Shown: positions 44,130 to 51,280 of the stretch, piece by piece | Layout of the letters: each line of letters begins with the position of its first letter | Numbering within the stretch: position 1 is the stretch's first letter | From: Thalassotalea mangrovi | GTDB taxonomy: Bacteria > Pseudomonadota > Gammaproteobacteria > Enterobacterales > Alteromonadaceae | NCBI RefSeq assembly: GCF_005116735.1 | Contig: NZ_SWDB01000040.1 | Coordinates: forward strand, 1 to 51,280 | Reading direction: 5' to 3' | Length of the DNA: 51,280 nt | Notes under the pieces: generated by a model | Seen by the model: the letters and a program-made list of their open reading frames with translations, nothing else | Database searches by the model: none | Told to the model about the DNA's origin: nothing | Translations under genes and position numbers: made by a program

Positions 44130-45311
44130 GTGAGTGCAGGAGTATCGAACTGGGAAGACATTCTTTTGTTGGATAAACAATTGAATGAAGATGAGCGGAT
44201 GATCCGCGATATGGCCCGGGATTTTTGTCAGGAGCAATTACAACCCGGCATATTGATGGCAAATCGAGAAGAGCACTTCGACGCCAACATCATGCGCCAG
44301 TTTGGTGAACTGGGCTTGCTCGGTGCGACCATTGATGGCTATGGCTGCCCTGGCGTTTCTTATGTATCTTATGGCCTGGTTGCCCGGGAAGTAGAGCGCG
44401 TTGACTCTGGTTATCGCAGTGCGATGAGTGTGCAATCGTCATTGGTTATGCATCCCATTTATACCTGGGGTAGTGATGCCCAGAAAGAGAAATACCTACC
44501 AAAACTTGCCACCGGTGAGTGGATTGGCTGTTTCGGCCTTACCGAACCGGATGCCGGCTCCGATCCGGCCGGGATGAAAACCCGCGCTAAAAAAGTTGCC
44601 GGTGGTTATCAGTTAACCGGTAGCAAGATGTGGATCACCAACTCACCGATTGCCGATGTGTTTGTGGTCTGGGCGAAAAGCGAAGCCCATGACAATCAGA
44701 TTTGTGGTTTCGTTCTGGAAAAGGGCATGCCAGGTCTGTCAGCACCGAAAATTGAAGGGAAAATGAGTTTAAAAGCCTCAATTACCGGCGAGATTGTAAT
44801 GGATAATGTGTTTGTACCGGAAGAAAACATGTTTCCGGACGTGCGTGGCTTACGGGGACCATTCAGCTGTTTGAATATGGCCCGCTACGGTATTTCCTGG
44901 GGGGCAATGGGTGCGGCTGAAGATTGCTGGCATCGCGCCCGATTATACGGCCTGGACCGCAAACAATTTGGCAAGCCATTGGCGCAGACTCAGCTGTTCC
45001 AGAAAAAACTAGCCGATATGCAAACCGAAATCACCCTCGGCCTGCAGGCATCGCTTCGGGTTGGTCGCCTGATTGATGAAAAAGACTTTGATCCGACCAT
45101 GATTTCCCTGGTGAAGCGCAATAACTGTGGCAAAGCGCTGGAAATCGCCCGCATGTCACGAGATATGCATGGTGGTAACGGTATTGCCGACGAATTCCAT
45201 GTGATTCGGCACATGATCAATCTGGAAACGGTGAATACTTACGAAGGTACTCACGATGTTCATGCACTGATCTTAGGTCGGGCGCAGACCGGGCTACAGG
45301 CGTTTTTCTAA
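44130..45311 (+). CDS. Glutaryl-CoA dehydrogenase-like acyl-CoA dehydrogenase
   Basis: 393 residues. The sequence follows the GcdH branch: [18 protein letters not shown]-like region (here [19 protein letters not shown]), [15 protein letters not shown], a [22 protein letters not shown] segment and the catalytic Glu372 in [18 protein letters not shown]. GcdH oxidises and decarboxylates glutaryl-CoA to crotonyl-CoA; a related dicarboxylyl-CoA is possible. The start is GTG, with CAGGAG upstream. It is divergent from unit E and may be the CoA-oxidation step of that branch, or lysine/tryptophan catabolism. Confidence 0.88.
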   Translation: MSAGVSNWEDILLLDKQLNEDERMIRDMARDFCQEQLQPGILMANREEHFDANIMRQFGELGLLGATIDGYGCPGVSYVSYGLVAREVERVDSGYRSAMSVQSSLVMHPIYTWGSDAQKEKYLPKLATGEWIGCFGLTEPDAGSDPAGMKTRAKKVAGGYQLTGSKMWITNSPIADVFVVWAKSEAHDNQICGFVLEKGMPGLSAPKIEGKMSLKASITGEIVMDNVFVPEENMFPDVRGLRGPFSCLNMARYGISWGAMGAAEDCWHRARLYGLDRKQFGKPLAQTQLFQKKLADMQTEITLGLQASLRVGRLIDEKDFDPTMISLVKRNNCGKALEIARMSRDMHGGNGIADEFHVIRHMINLETVNTYEGTHDVHALILGRAQTGLQAFF

Positions 45312-45321
45312 GATAACAAGC

Positions 45322-45355
45322 TGACTTTTCTGACACTTAGCTGTCGGAAAAGTCA
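45322..45355 (+). terminator. Hairpin after acyl-CoA dehydrogenase
   Basis: TGACTTTTCTGACA (45322-45335), loop CTTAGC, TGTCGGAAAAGTCA (45342-45355): a 14-bp stem with one G-T pair. No T-run follows, so termination efficiency is uncertain. Confidence 0.5.
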
Positions 45356-45363
45356 TTCACGAC

Positions 45364-45495
45364 TTACCCGGTACGTTTAATAGCCTCACCAAACCAGGAG
45401 GTAACCAATTCGTTGCGGGTAATCACCGCGCAAGCATTTATGATGACGTGTTTTTTACGAAGAACGACAGTTTTATGCCGATGAATTGCCGCGCT
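45364..45495 (-). pseudogene. Possible C-terminal gene remnant
   Basis: On the minus strand 43 codons without a start end at TAA (45364-45366), encoding a plausible protein tail with VIINACAVITRNELVTSWF. An in-frame TAG lies just upstream. It may be the remains of a lost gene between the dehydrogenase and the sugar kinase. I do not recognise the family. Confidence 0.25.
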
Positions 45496-45563
45496 CTAAT
45501 CAGGCACTACCGGCAGTATTTTCCAGAATATCAGTCACTAAATATTAATAATGGGGACGCAAT

Positions 45564-46532
45564 ATGCTACCGGTAATCTGTTTTGGTGAAGCCTTAATCG
45601 ACTTTCTCGGTACCGGCAAAGATGCTCTGGGTAATCCTACTTATAGCCAATTTCCCGGTGGCGCCCCGGCAAACGTGGCGGTTGCAATTGCCCGACTTGG
45701 CGGTGATAGCTTTTTTGCCGGCATGCTCGGTGAGGATATGTTTGGCCAGTTCCTTGAAGAGGCGATGTTGCAATCCGGGGTAAAACTGGATTATCTGAAC
45801 TTTACCCGCAAGGCTAAAACCGGACTGGCGTTCGTCGCTTTAGATGCCTGTGGTGAACGTAGTTTCGAATTCTATCGACCACCTGCCGCCGATTTACTTT
45901 ATCAACCGCACCACCTCGGTCAGCAGGCGTTTGCCAACAAGGGAATTTTTCATTTTTGTTCAAATAGCCTGACCGAAAACTCAATAGCCCATACCACAGA
46001 AACCCTGGTGGCAAATGCCAGACAGACCAGTCAACTGATTAGTTTTGATATCAACCTTAGGCAAAACCTCTGGCCTTCAACCAGGAACATCCGTTCGACC
46101 ATTAACCGTCTGCTCGACCAGGCCCATATCTTGAAATTTTCTCGTGAAGAACTGGAATTTATGGCGGAATCACTGGCAACCGAGACCTATATTCAACAAC
46201 TGCTCAGTAATCAGACACTCTTGATTTTGATCACCGATGGCGGTGAACCGCTTCAATGGTTTAGCCAATTTGGGCAAGGCCAGGTGGAACCACCTCAGAT
46301 CACGGTAAAAGATACCACGGCTGGTGGCGATGGTTTTATTGGTGGTTTTTTGTATCAACTGGCAAGGGCGAATATAGGTAGCGATGAGCTGGCCGATTTT
46401 TGTCGGCTGCCGGATCTGACCGCTGCACTTGAGTTTGCCTGTTGCGCGGGTGCCTGCACGGTCAGTAAACCCGGAGCTTTCTGGGCGCTACCCAGTCTTT
46501 CGGAAGTAGAACAATTACTGGAGAACCCGTAA
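45564..46532 (+). CDS. PfkB family carbohydrate kinase (fructokinase-like)
   Basis: 322 residues of the ribokinase superfamily. The first signature region is GGAPANVAVAIARLGGDSFFAGMLGEDMFG and the ATP/catalytic region is DTTAGGDGFIGGFLYQLA, with the catalytic Asp kept although the usual GAGD reads AGGD. Fructokinases have this size. It stands alone between the catabolic island and hut genes, with no transporter or sugar regulator nearby, so the sugar cannot be specified. Confidence 0.88.
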   Translation: MLPVICFGEALIDFLGTGKDALGNPTYSQFPGGAPANVAVAIARLGGDSFFAGMLGEDMFGQFLEEAMLQSGVKLDYLNFTRKAKTGLAFVALDACGERSFEFYRPPAADLLYQPHHLGQQAFANKGIFHFCSNSLTENSIAHTTETLVANARQTSQLISFDINLRQNLWPSTRNIRSTINRLLDQAHILKFSREELEFMAESLATETYIQQLLSNQTLLILITDGGEPLQWFSQFGQGQVEPPQITVKDTTAGGDGFIGGFLYQLARANIGSDELADFCRLPDLTAALEFACCAGACTVSKPGAFWALPSLSEVEQLLENP

Positions 46533-46715
46533 TCGAATATAACAATTTCGGCTGTTCGACTCTAAAAGCTGCGCATCCAGACCAGGCATTTCTGCTATCC
46601 TTTTAATCTGCACCAATGAACCCATTTCTATTATTCCGCCAGCAGCAACATACCGCTAACGTCAGACCCTGCTTTATTGCCTGAATGACCTTATTCCCAA
46701 GTTGGCACTTTCCAC

Positions 46716-46727
46716 TTGTATATACAA
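46716..46727. promoter_or_regulatory. HutC operator 1
   Basis: TTGTATATACAA is a perfect palindrome containing TGTA-TA-TACA, which matches the TGTA-N2-TACA site known for Pseudomonas HutC. The centre lies 43 bp (about four helical turns) from operator 2. Confidence 0.8.
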
Positions 46728-46759
46728 CAAGGATCGACTATGATGCTTGGCAGACAAGA

Positions 46760-46769
46760 TGTATATACA
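46760..46769. promoter_or_regulatory. HutC operator 2
   Basis: TGTATATACA, a perfect 10-bp palindrome of the TGTA-N2-TACA type, followed by AGTTGG. It lies on the same helix face as operator 1 and upstream of the TATAAT at 46804, compatible with repression of the hut promoter. Confidence 0.8.
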
Positions 46770-46803
46770 AGTTGGTTAGCCATCTTAAAATTCATCCATG
46801 CTA

Positions 46804-46809
46804 TATAAT
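46804..46809 (+). promoter_or_regulatory. Candidate -10 box of hut operon
   Basis: TATAAT, 34 nt after operator 2 and before the MITE. No convincing -35 hexamer was found 16-18 nt upstream, so an activator or a weak -35 would be needed. If used, the mRNA would carry the whole MITE in its leader. Confidence 0.4.
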
Positions 46810-46849
46810 TCAAATGGCCTGAAGGAAAAGCACCTCAGGTCGGTTAATA

Positions 46850-47114
46850 ATACCAATCAAATTAAATTATTGCTCACTCAGTGAGAATTTACAGGCGTTT
46901 AGACAAGGCTTTGATTGCAGAGAATGGTCGTTCCATTGTCAAAATCAGTAACGCAGGATAAACGCCTTTAAAACTCACCCGTAGGGAGTTTACCAGAGGT
47001 CCATTTAAGGCCCTAGATTTCAATAATATAGAATGACTATATCAATGAAATCTATGTTGTAACTGAACCTCTGCCCAAACTCTGAGTTGTGCACAAACTT
47101 AATGTAATTGGTAT
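46850..47114. mobile_element. 265-bp MITE
   Basis: The ends ATACCAATCAAATTAA and TTAATGTAATTGGTAT are near-perfect terminal inverted repeats. The interior has further self-complementary arms (for example GGCGTTTA near 46895 and TAAACGCC near 46960) and no coding capacity. A 62-bp deleted copy at 14691-14752 confirms its ends. It ends 25 nt before the hutC start. Confidence 0.85.
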
Positions 47115-47139
47115 AAGGCTGAGCAGTTTAACAGACATC

Positions 47140-47844
47140 ATGAGCACTCCTAAATTTACTCAGATTAAAGATCATATTCGCGCCCAGATCGAATCCGGCG
47201 AGTTACCGGAACTGGCTCGGGTTGCTTCTGAGAATGAACTGGCCGAACAATTTCAAGTGTCGCGGATGACCGCGCGCCGGGCATTGCAGGAGTTAACGGA
47301 AGAAGGAGTGCTTAGTCGCTCAAAAGGCGCTGGTACCTTTGTTGCCAGTTTTAAATCCCAGTCCTCGGTTTTGCAGATACGTAGCATTAAAGATGAAATT
47401 AATGAAAACGGTGGTATTTATTCTGCCCAGTTACTGCAACTGGACAGCGTCCCCGCCGACGATGAAATCGCTAAAAACCTGCAGATAAAAGCCGGTAGCA
47501 AGGTATTTCAATCGGTTGTTTTACACCGCAATAATGGCCTGCCGGTGCAGCTGGAGCAACGATTCGTCAATGCCAGTTTGTTGCCAGCCTATGGGGAACA
47601 GGATTTTTCAAAACTGACGCCACATGAATACCTGTCACAGGAAGCACCTTTGACCGAAGCAAGTCAGGAAATTGCCGCGGTCGTTGCTAAAGACTCCGTT
47701 TGTGAGCATTTGCAAACCCCTGAACAAACGGCATGCTTACAAATCAAACGCCGCACCTGGTCTCGAGCCGGGGTGGTTTCATTCGCAATTCTAACCTCGC
47801 CAGGAGATCGTTATCGCCTTGGCGGGCATTCTGTTTTTAATTAA
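47140..47844 (+). CDS. hutC: Histidine utilization repressor (GntR/HutC)
   Basis: 234 residues: winged helix (KFTQIKDHIRAQIESGELPELARVASENELAEQFQVSRMTARRALQELTEEGVLSRSKGAGTFVAS) and a UTRA effector domain that in HutC binds urocanate. The in-frame GTG at 47089 lies inside the MITE; the ATG at 47140 gives the normal length. It is first of hutC-hutU-hutH, 15 nt before hutU, so it is probably autoregulated through the operators at 46716 and 46760. Confidence 0.93.
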   Translation: MSTPKFTQIKDHIRAQIESGELPELARVASENELAEQFQVSRMTARRALQELTEEGVLSRSKGAGTFVASFKSQSSVLQIRSIKDEINENGGIYSAQLLQLDSVPADDEIAKNLQIKAGSKVFQSVVLHRNNGLPVQLEQRFVNASLLPAYGEQDFSKLTPHEYLSQEAPLTEASQEIAAVVAKDSVCEHLQTPEQTACLQIKRRTWSRAGVVSFAILTSPGDRYRLGGHSVFN

Positions 47845-47859
47845 GTAGTAGGAGAGATC

Positions 47860-49539
47860 ATGTCTTCAGACCCTCGTCTCGACAAATCGCGCGTTATTCG
47901 CGCTGACCGTGGTAGCGAAATCACCGCTAAAAGCTGGTTGACCGAAGCAGCCAAGCGTATGTTAATGAACAATCTGGATCCGGAAGTTGCGGAACATCCA
48001 CAATCACTCGTTGTATACGGTGGTATTGGCCGAGCAGCCCGTAACTGGGAGTGTTACGACAAGATCATCGAAGTGTTAAATCGCCTTGAAGACGATGAGT
48101 CACTATTAATTCAATCGGGCAAGCCAGTTGGCGTTTTTAAAACCCACAAAGATGCGCCTCGAGTATTGATTGCCAACTCGAACCTGGTTCCAACCTGGGG
48201 TAACTGGGAACACTTCAATGAACTGGATAAAAAAGGCTTGATGATGTACGGCCAGATGACGGCCGGTTCATGGATTTACATTGGCTCCCAGGGCATTGTC
48301 CAAGGTACCTATGAGACCTTTGCAGCTATGGCTAATCAACACTTTAATGGTGATGCCAAGGGTAAGTGGGTACTAACTGGCGGCCTTGGTGGCATGGGTG
48401 GTGCTCAACCTCTTGCGGCAACCATGGCAGGCTTCTGTGCGTTAGTCGTTGAGTGTGATGAAACCCGCATCGATTTTCGTTTGAAAACACGCTATGTCGA
48501 CAAAAAAGCAACCACGCTCGATGAAGCATTAACCATGATTGACGAAGCGATTGCCGATGGCAAAGCGATTTCTGTGGGGCTTTTAGGCAATGCTGCTGAT
48601 GTATTCCCGGAACTGGTGAAGCGCGGTATCACCCCAGACGTTGTTACCGACCAGACTTCTGCACATGATCCACTCAATGGTTACCTGCCAAAAGGCTGGA
48701 CCATGGAACATGCAGCTGAAATGCGTAAAAAAGATGAAGCTGCTGTGGTTAAAGCGGCCAAGCAATCAATGGCGATTCAGGTTCAGGCGATGCTTGATCT
48801 TCAGGCAGCAGGTGCAGCCACTACCGATTACGGTAACAACATCCGTCAGATGGCGTTGGAAGAAGGTGTGAAAAACGCTTTTGATTTCCCAGGCTTTGTT
48901 CCGGCATATATTCGTCCATTATTCTGTGAAGGTATTGGTCCATTCCGCTGGGTAGCACTATCGGGCGATCCGGAAGATATCTACAAGACTGACGCCAAGG
49001 TTAAAGAATTAATTCCAGATAACCCACATCTTCACAACTGGTTAGATATGGCGAAAGAGCGTATCGCATTCCAGGGCTTGCCAGCACGTATTTGCTGGGT
49101 TGGCTTAAAAGATCGTGCTCGTCTGGCCCGAGCCTTCAATGAGATGGTTAAAAATGGGGAATTAAAAGCTCCAATCGTCATTGGTCGCGATCACTTAGAC
49201 TCAGGTTCAGTGGCTTCACCAAACCGTGAAACGGAAAGCATGCTTGATGGTTCCGATGCGGTATCCGACTGGCCATTACTGAACGCCCTGTTGTCCACAT
49301 CCGGTGGTGCAACCTGGGTGAGCCTGCACCACGGCGGTGGTGTTGGTATGGGCTTTAGCCAGCATGCCGGCGTGGTTATCGTGGCTGATGGTACTGATGA
49401 AGCTGATGCTCGCTTATCGCGCGTGCTTTGGAACGACCCGGCGACTGGTGTTATGCGTCATGCGGATGCTGGCTATGACATCGCCATTAATTGTGCCAAA
49501 GAGCAAGGCCTTGACTTGCCAATGATCACCAACAAATAA
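47860..49539 (+). CDS. hutU: Urocanate hydratase
   Basis: 559 residues, the normal length. It converts urocanate to 4-imidazolone-5-propanoate with a tightly bound NAD+; the nucleotide motif GGLGGMGG lies at about 174-181 and [16 protein letters not shown] is characteristic. AGGAGAG precedes the ATG. It lies between hutC and hutH; its product is the substrate of HutI at 930-2192. Confidence 0.98.
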   Translation: MSSDPRLDKSRVIRADRGSEITAKSWLTEAAKRMLMNNLDPEVAEHPQSLVVYGGIGRAARNWECYDKIIEVLNRLEDDESLLIQSGKPVGVFKTHKDAPRVLIANSNLVPTWGNWEHFNELDKKGLMMYGQMTAGSWIYIGSQGIVQGTYETFAAMANQHFNGDAKGKWVLTGGLGGMGGAQPLAATMAGFCALVVECDETRIDFRLKTRYVDKKATTLDEALTMIDEAIADGKAISVGLLGNAADVFPELVKRGITPDVVTDQTSAHDPLNGYLPKGWTMEHAAEMRKKDEAAVVKAAKQSMAIQVQAMLDLQAAGAATTDYGNNIRQMALEEGVKNAFDFPGFVPAYIRPLFCEGIGPFRWVALSGDPEDIYKTDAKVKELIPDNPHLHNWLDMAKERIAFQGLPARICWVGLKDRARLARAFNEMVKNGELKAPIVIGRDHLDSGSVASPNRETESMLDGSDAVSDWPLLNALLSTSGGATWVSLHHGGGVGMGFSQHAGVVIVADGTDEADARLSRVLWNDPATGVMRHADAGYDIAINCAKEQGLDLPMITNK

Positions 49540-49551
49540 GGAAGCGTCATT

Positions 49552-51084
49552 ATGTCTCAATTAAATATCGTTTCCGGTCAGTTATCGCTGGCGGATCTGC
49601 GCAGAGTCAGTCGCGAAGCAGTAAAAATCACCCTGGATTCTAGCTGCTTCGATGCCATTAATAAAAGCGCAGAAGCGGTTCAGAAAGTCATTCGCGAAGA
49701 CAAAGTGGTTTACGGTATCAATACAGGTTTTGGTTTACTGGCCAATACCCGTATCAAAACCGAAGAACTGGAACTGCTGCAACGCTCTATCGTTCTGAGT
49801 CATGCTGCCGGTTACGGTGAGCCAATGGACGAAGCCACGGTGCGCTTGATGATGGTGTTGAAAATCAACTCATTGTCGCGCGGTTTTTCCGGTATTCGCC
49901 TGTCAGTAATCGAAGCATTGATCAGCCTGATTAATGCCGAAGTTTACCCTTATGTACCTAAGCAAGGCAGTGTGGGTGCCTCTGGCGACTTAGCACCATT
50001 GTCGCATATGGTGTTACCTCTGCTTGGCGAAGGTGAAGTACTGCACAAAGGTGAAGTCATCAGTGCGGTTGAAGGTTTGAAAATTGCCGGACTTGAGCCA
50101 GTTACCCTGGCGGCGAAAGAAGGCCTGGCACTATTAAACGGTACCCAAGCCTCGACCGCATTTGCCTTGGAAGGCCTGTTCCTGGCAGAAGATCTATATG
50201 CTTCCAGCACCATGATCGGTGCGATGAGCGTCGAGGCAGCAATGGGCTCGCGGGCACCTTTTGATCATCGCGTTCATGCAATCCGTGGTCAGCAGGGGCA
50301 AATCGATGCGGCGGCAGCCTATCGCGCCATGTTAACGGATACATCAGAAATCGCTCAGTCTCATATCGATTGTGAAAAGGTCCAGGATCCGTATTCCCTG
50401 CGCTGCCAGCCTCAGGTAATGGGTGCGTGTTTAACGCAAATCCGCCAGGCTGCAGAGGTCTTATTGGTTGAAGCGAATGGCGTAACCGATAACCCATTAG
50501 TGTTTGCCGATGATGGTGACTTTATCTCAGGTGGTAACTTCCACGCGGAACCGGTGGCGATGGCTGCTGATAACCTGGCAATTGCGATCAGTGAAATTGG
50601 AGCGCTGTCAGAGCGCCGTATGGCATTGTTGATCGATGCCAGCCTCAGCAAGCTGCCAGCATTTTTGGTCGAAAATGGCGGGGTAAACTCAGGTTTTATG
50701 ATTGCCCAGGTGACGTCAGCGGCATTAGCCTCTGAAAATAAGACCCTGGCGCATCCAGCGTCCGTTGACAGCCTGCCAACTTCCGCTAACCAGGAAGACC
50801 ATGTATCGATGGCAGCGTTTGCCGGTCGTCGTCTGGCGGATATGGCCAGCAACACCCTTGGTGTCATCGCTGTTGAGTATCTGGCAGCCGCGCAAGGCCT
50901 TGATTTCCGTGCACCGTTGAAAGCATCTGCAAGTGTTGAAAAAGCCAAAGCAGCGCTACGCGAAAAAGTCGCTTACTACGACAAAGATCGCTACTTTGCA
51001 CCGGATATTGAAGCTGCAAGCCAGTTACTGGCAAGTGCCTTCGCCCACCAGTTAATGCCAGCCAATACCCTGCCAAGCGTATAA
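49552..51084 (+). CDS. hutH: Histidine ammonia-lyase
   Basis: 510 residues. It removes ammonia from L-histidine to give urocanate, using the autocatalytic MIO prosthetic group formed from Ala143-Ser144-Gly145 in [30 protein letters not shown] and the [27 protein letters not shown] region are typical. It is 12 nt after hutU and is followed by a strong terminator. Confidence 0.98.
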   Translation: MSQLNIVSGQLSLADLRRVSREAVKITLDSSCFDAINKSAEAVQKVIREDKVVYGINTGFGLLANTRIKTEELELLQRSIVLSHAAGYGEPMDEATVRLMMVLKINSLSRGFSGIRLSVIEALISLINAEVYPYVPKQGSVGASGDLAPLSHMVLPLLGEGEVLHKGEVISAVEGLKIAGLEPVTLAAKEGLALLNGTQASTAFALEGLFLAEDLYASSTMIGAMSVEAAMGSRAPFDHRVHAIRGQQGQIDAAAAYRAMLTDTSEIAQSHIDCEKVQDPYSLRCQPQVMGACLTQIRQAAEVLLVEANGVTDNPLVFADDGDFISGGNFHAEPVAMAADNLAIAISEIGALSERRMALLIDASLSKLPAFLVENGGVNSGFMIAQVTSAALASENKTLAHPASVDSLPTSANQEDHVSMAAFAGRRLADMASNTLGVIAVEYLAAAQGLDFRAPLKASASVEKAKAALREKVAYYDKDRYFAPDIEAASQLLASAFAHQLMPANTLPSV

Positions 51085-51103
51085 TTACCTGGTATTTTCT
51101 TTT

Positions 51104-51130
51104 AAAGCCCGGATTGTCCCGGGCTTTTTT
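51104..51130 (+). terminator. Rho-independent terminator of hut operon
   Basis: AAAGCCCGG (51104-51112), loop ATTGTC, CCGGGCTTT (51119-51127) followed by further T. It lies 20 nt past the hutH stop. Confidence 0.93.
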
Positions 51131-51188
51131 ATAGGTAATTTCTAGCGAAAAATAAATCCCCCCTCCTCCTCCGGCGAAATTCTATATT

Positions 51189-51280
51189 TGGGACACCCGC
51201 ATATTTTTACTATTCACGTTTTCTCAAAGTTTAAATTCTGGGGTGTCCTGAATTAGCACGTTTTGGGACACCCACTAATT
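51189..51280. repeat. GGACACCC repeat cluster 5 at window end
   Basis: Exact cores at 51191-51198 (GGACACCC), 51241-51248 (GGGTGTCC) and 51266-51273 (GGACACCC), with flanks TTTGGGACACCCGCAT and TTTTGGGACACCCACTAATT. The cluster may continue past the window. Confidence 0.85.

Larger units (their letters stand above)
46533..46849. other. Gap holding the ancestral hut control region
   Basis: No gene. It contains two HutC-type operators (46716-46727 and 46760-46769) and a TATAAT hexamer at 46804-46809, 41 nt before the MITE. The first ~180 nt after the sugar kinase show nothing recognisable. Confidence 0.6.

Noticed and set aside
51104-51130. Another member of the repeat family (contains GGATTGTCC)
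   Set aside because: It is a GC-rich terminator stem with a T tail and lacks the GGACACCC core.
1-51280. rRNA, tRNA or riboswitch genes
   Set aside because: No stretch with tRNA-like or rRNA-like sequence was recognised, and no leader matched a riboswitch I know; reading by eye could miss a divergent one.

Overview
The window looks like chromosomal DNA of a marine gammaproteobacterium of the Alteromonadales, most likely Colwelliaceae (Colwellia/Thalassotalea/Thalassomonas type). This rests on protein flavour (a DUF3081-like protein, a long REP-associated tyrosine transposase, histidine-utilisation genes) and on abundant short intergenic repeats. The taxonomic call is inference; no rRNA or tRNA gene was seen.

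Layout. 1-7.4 kb: a DUF3081-like gene, a small VOC protein, hutI (imidazolonepropionase), a two-gene RND efflux pump and a GNAT acetyltransferase. 7.4-10.2 kb: a two-subunit molybdenum hydroxylase of the isoquinoline 1-oxidoreductase type. 10.2-14.8 kb: a repeat patch, a Fur box and a complete ferric-iron ABC transporter (binding protein, fused permease, ATPase). 14.8-16.2 kb: a secreted NTF2-like protein and a Crp/Fnr regulator. 16.2-45.3 kb: a large catabolic island. 45.5-51.1 kb: a PfkB sugar kinase, then hutC-hutU-hutH with a strong terminator.

The catabolic island has five transcription units. (A) 23439->16194 (minus): RedY/HapK-like protein, SDR, PuuE-like cyclic amidohydrolase, CoA-ester lyase, MaoC hydratase, acyl-CoA dehydrogenase, two CaiB/BaiF CoA-transferases. 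(B) 27970->23900 (minus): enoyl-CoA hydratase-like protein, PaaI thioesterase, a 245-aa unknown, a methyltransferase, a 117-aa unknown, DUF3224. (C) 28139->31879 (plus): aconitase-family large and small subunits, a methylisocitrate-lyase/PEP-mutase family lyase, a VOC protein. (D) 40021->33208 (minus): two MmgE/PrpD proteins, a PaaK-like CoA ligase, an amidase, a third CaiB/BaiF transferase, with a divergent GntR regulator. (E) 43934->41376 (minus): an isochorismatase-fold amidohydrolase and two more PuuE-like proteins, divergent from a glutaryl-CoA dehydrogenase-like gene. My working hypothesis is breakdown of cyclic imides or related N-heterocycles: ring opening by the PuuE-like enzymes, removal of ammonia by the isochorismatase-fold enzyme and amidase, then hydration and aldol cleavage of the substituted diacid (C), and CoA-dependent steps (A, D). 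A near-identical palindrome lies upstream of units A and D, suggesting shared control by the GntR protein at 40.1 kb.

Mobile and repeat DNA is prominent. At least 24 exact copies of the octamer GGACACCC (either strand) were counted by eye, most with an AT-rich extended consensus. They sit around and inside the catabolic island, with one REP-type tyrosine transposase (31891-32916) in a dense patch. A 265-bp MITE separates two perfect HutC-type operators from hutC, and a 62-bp deletion derivative of the same MITE supplies the last base of the iron ATPase stop codon.
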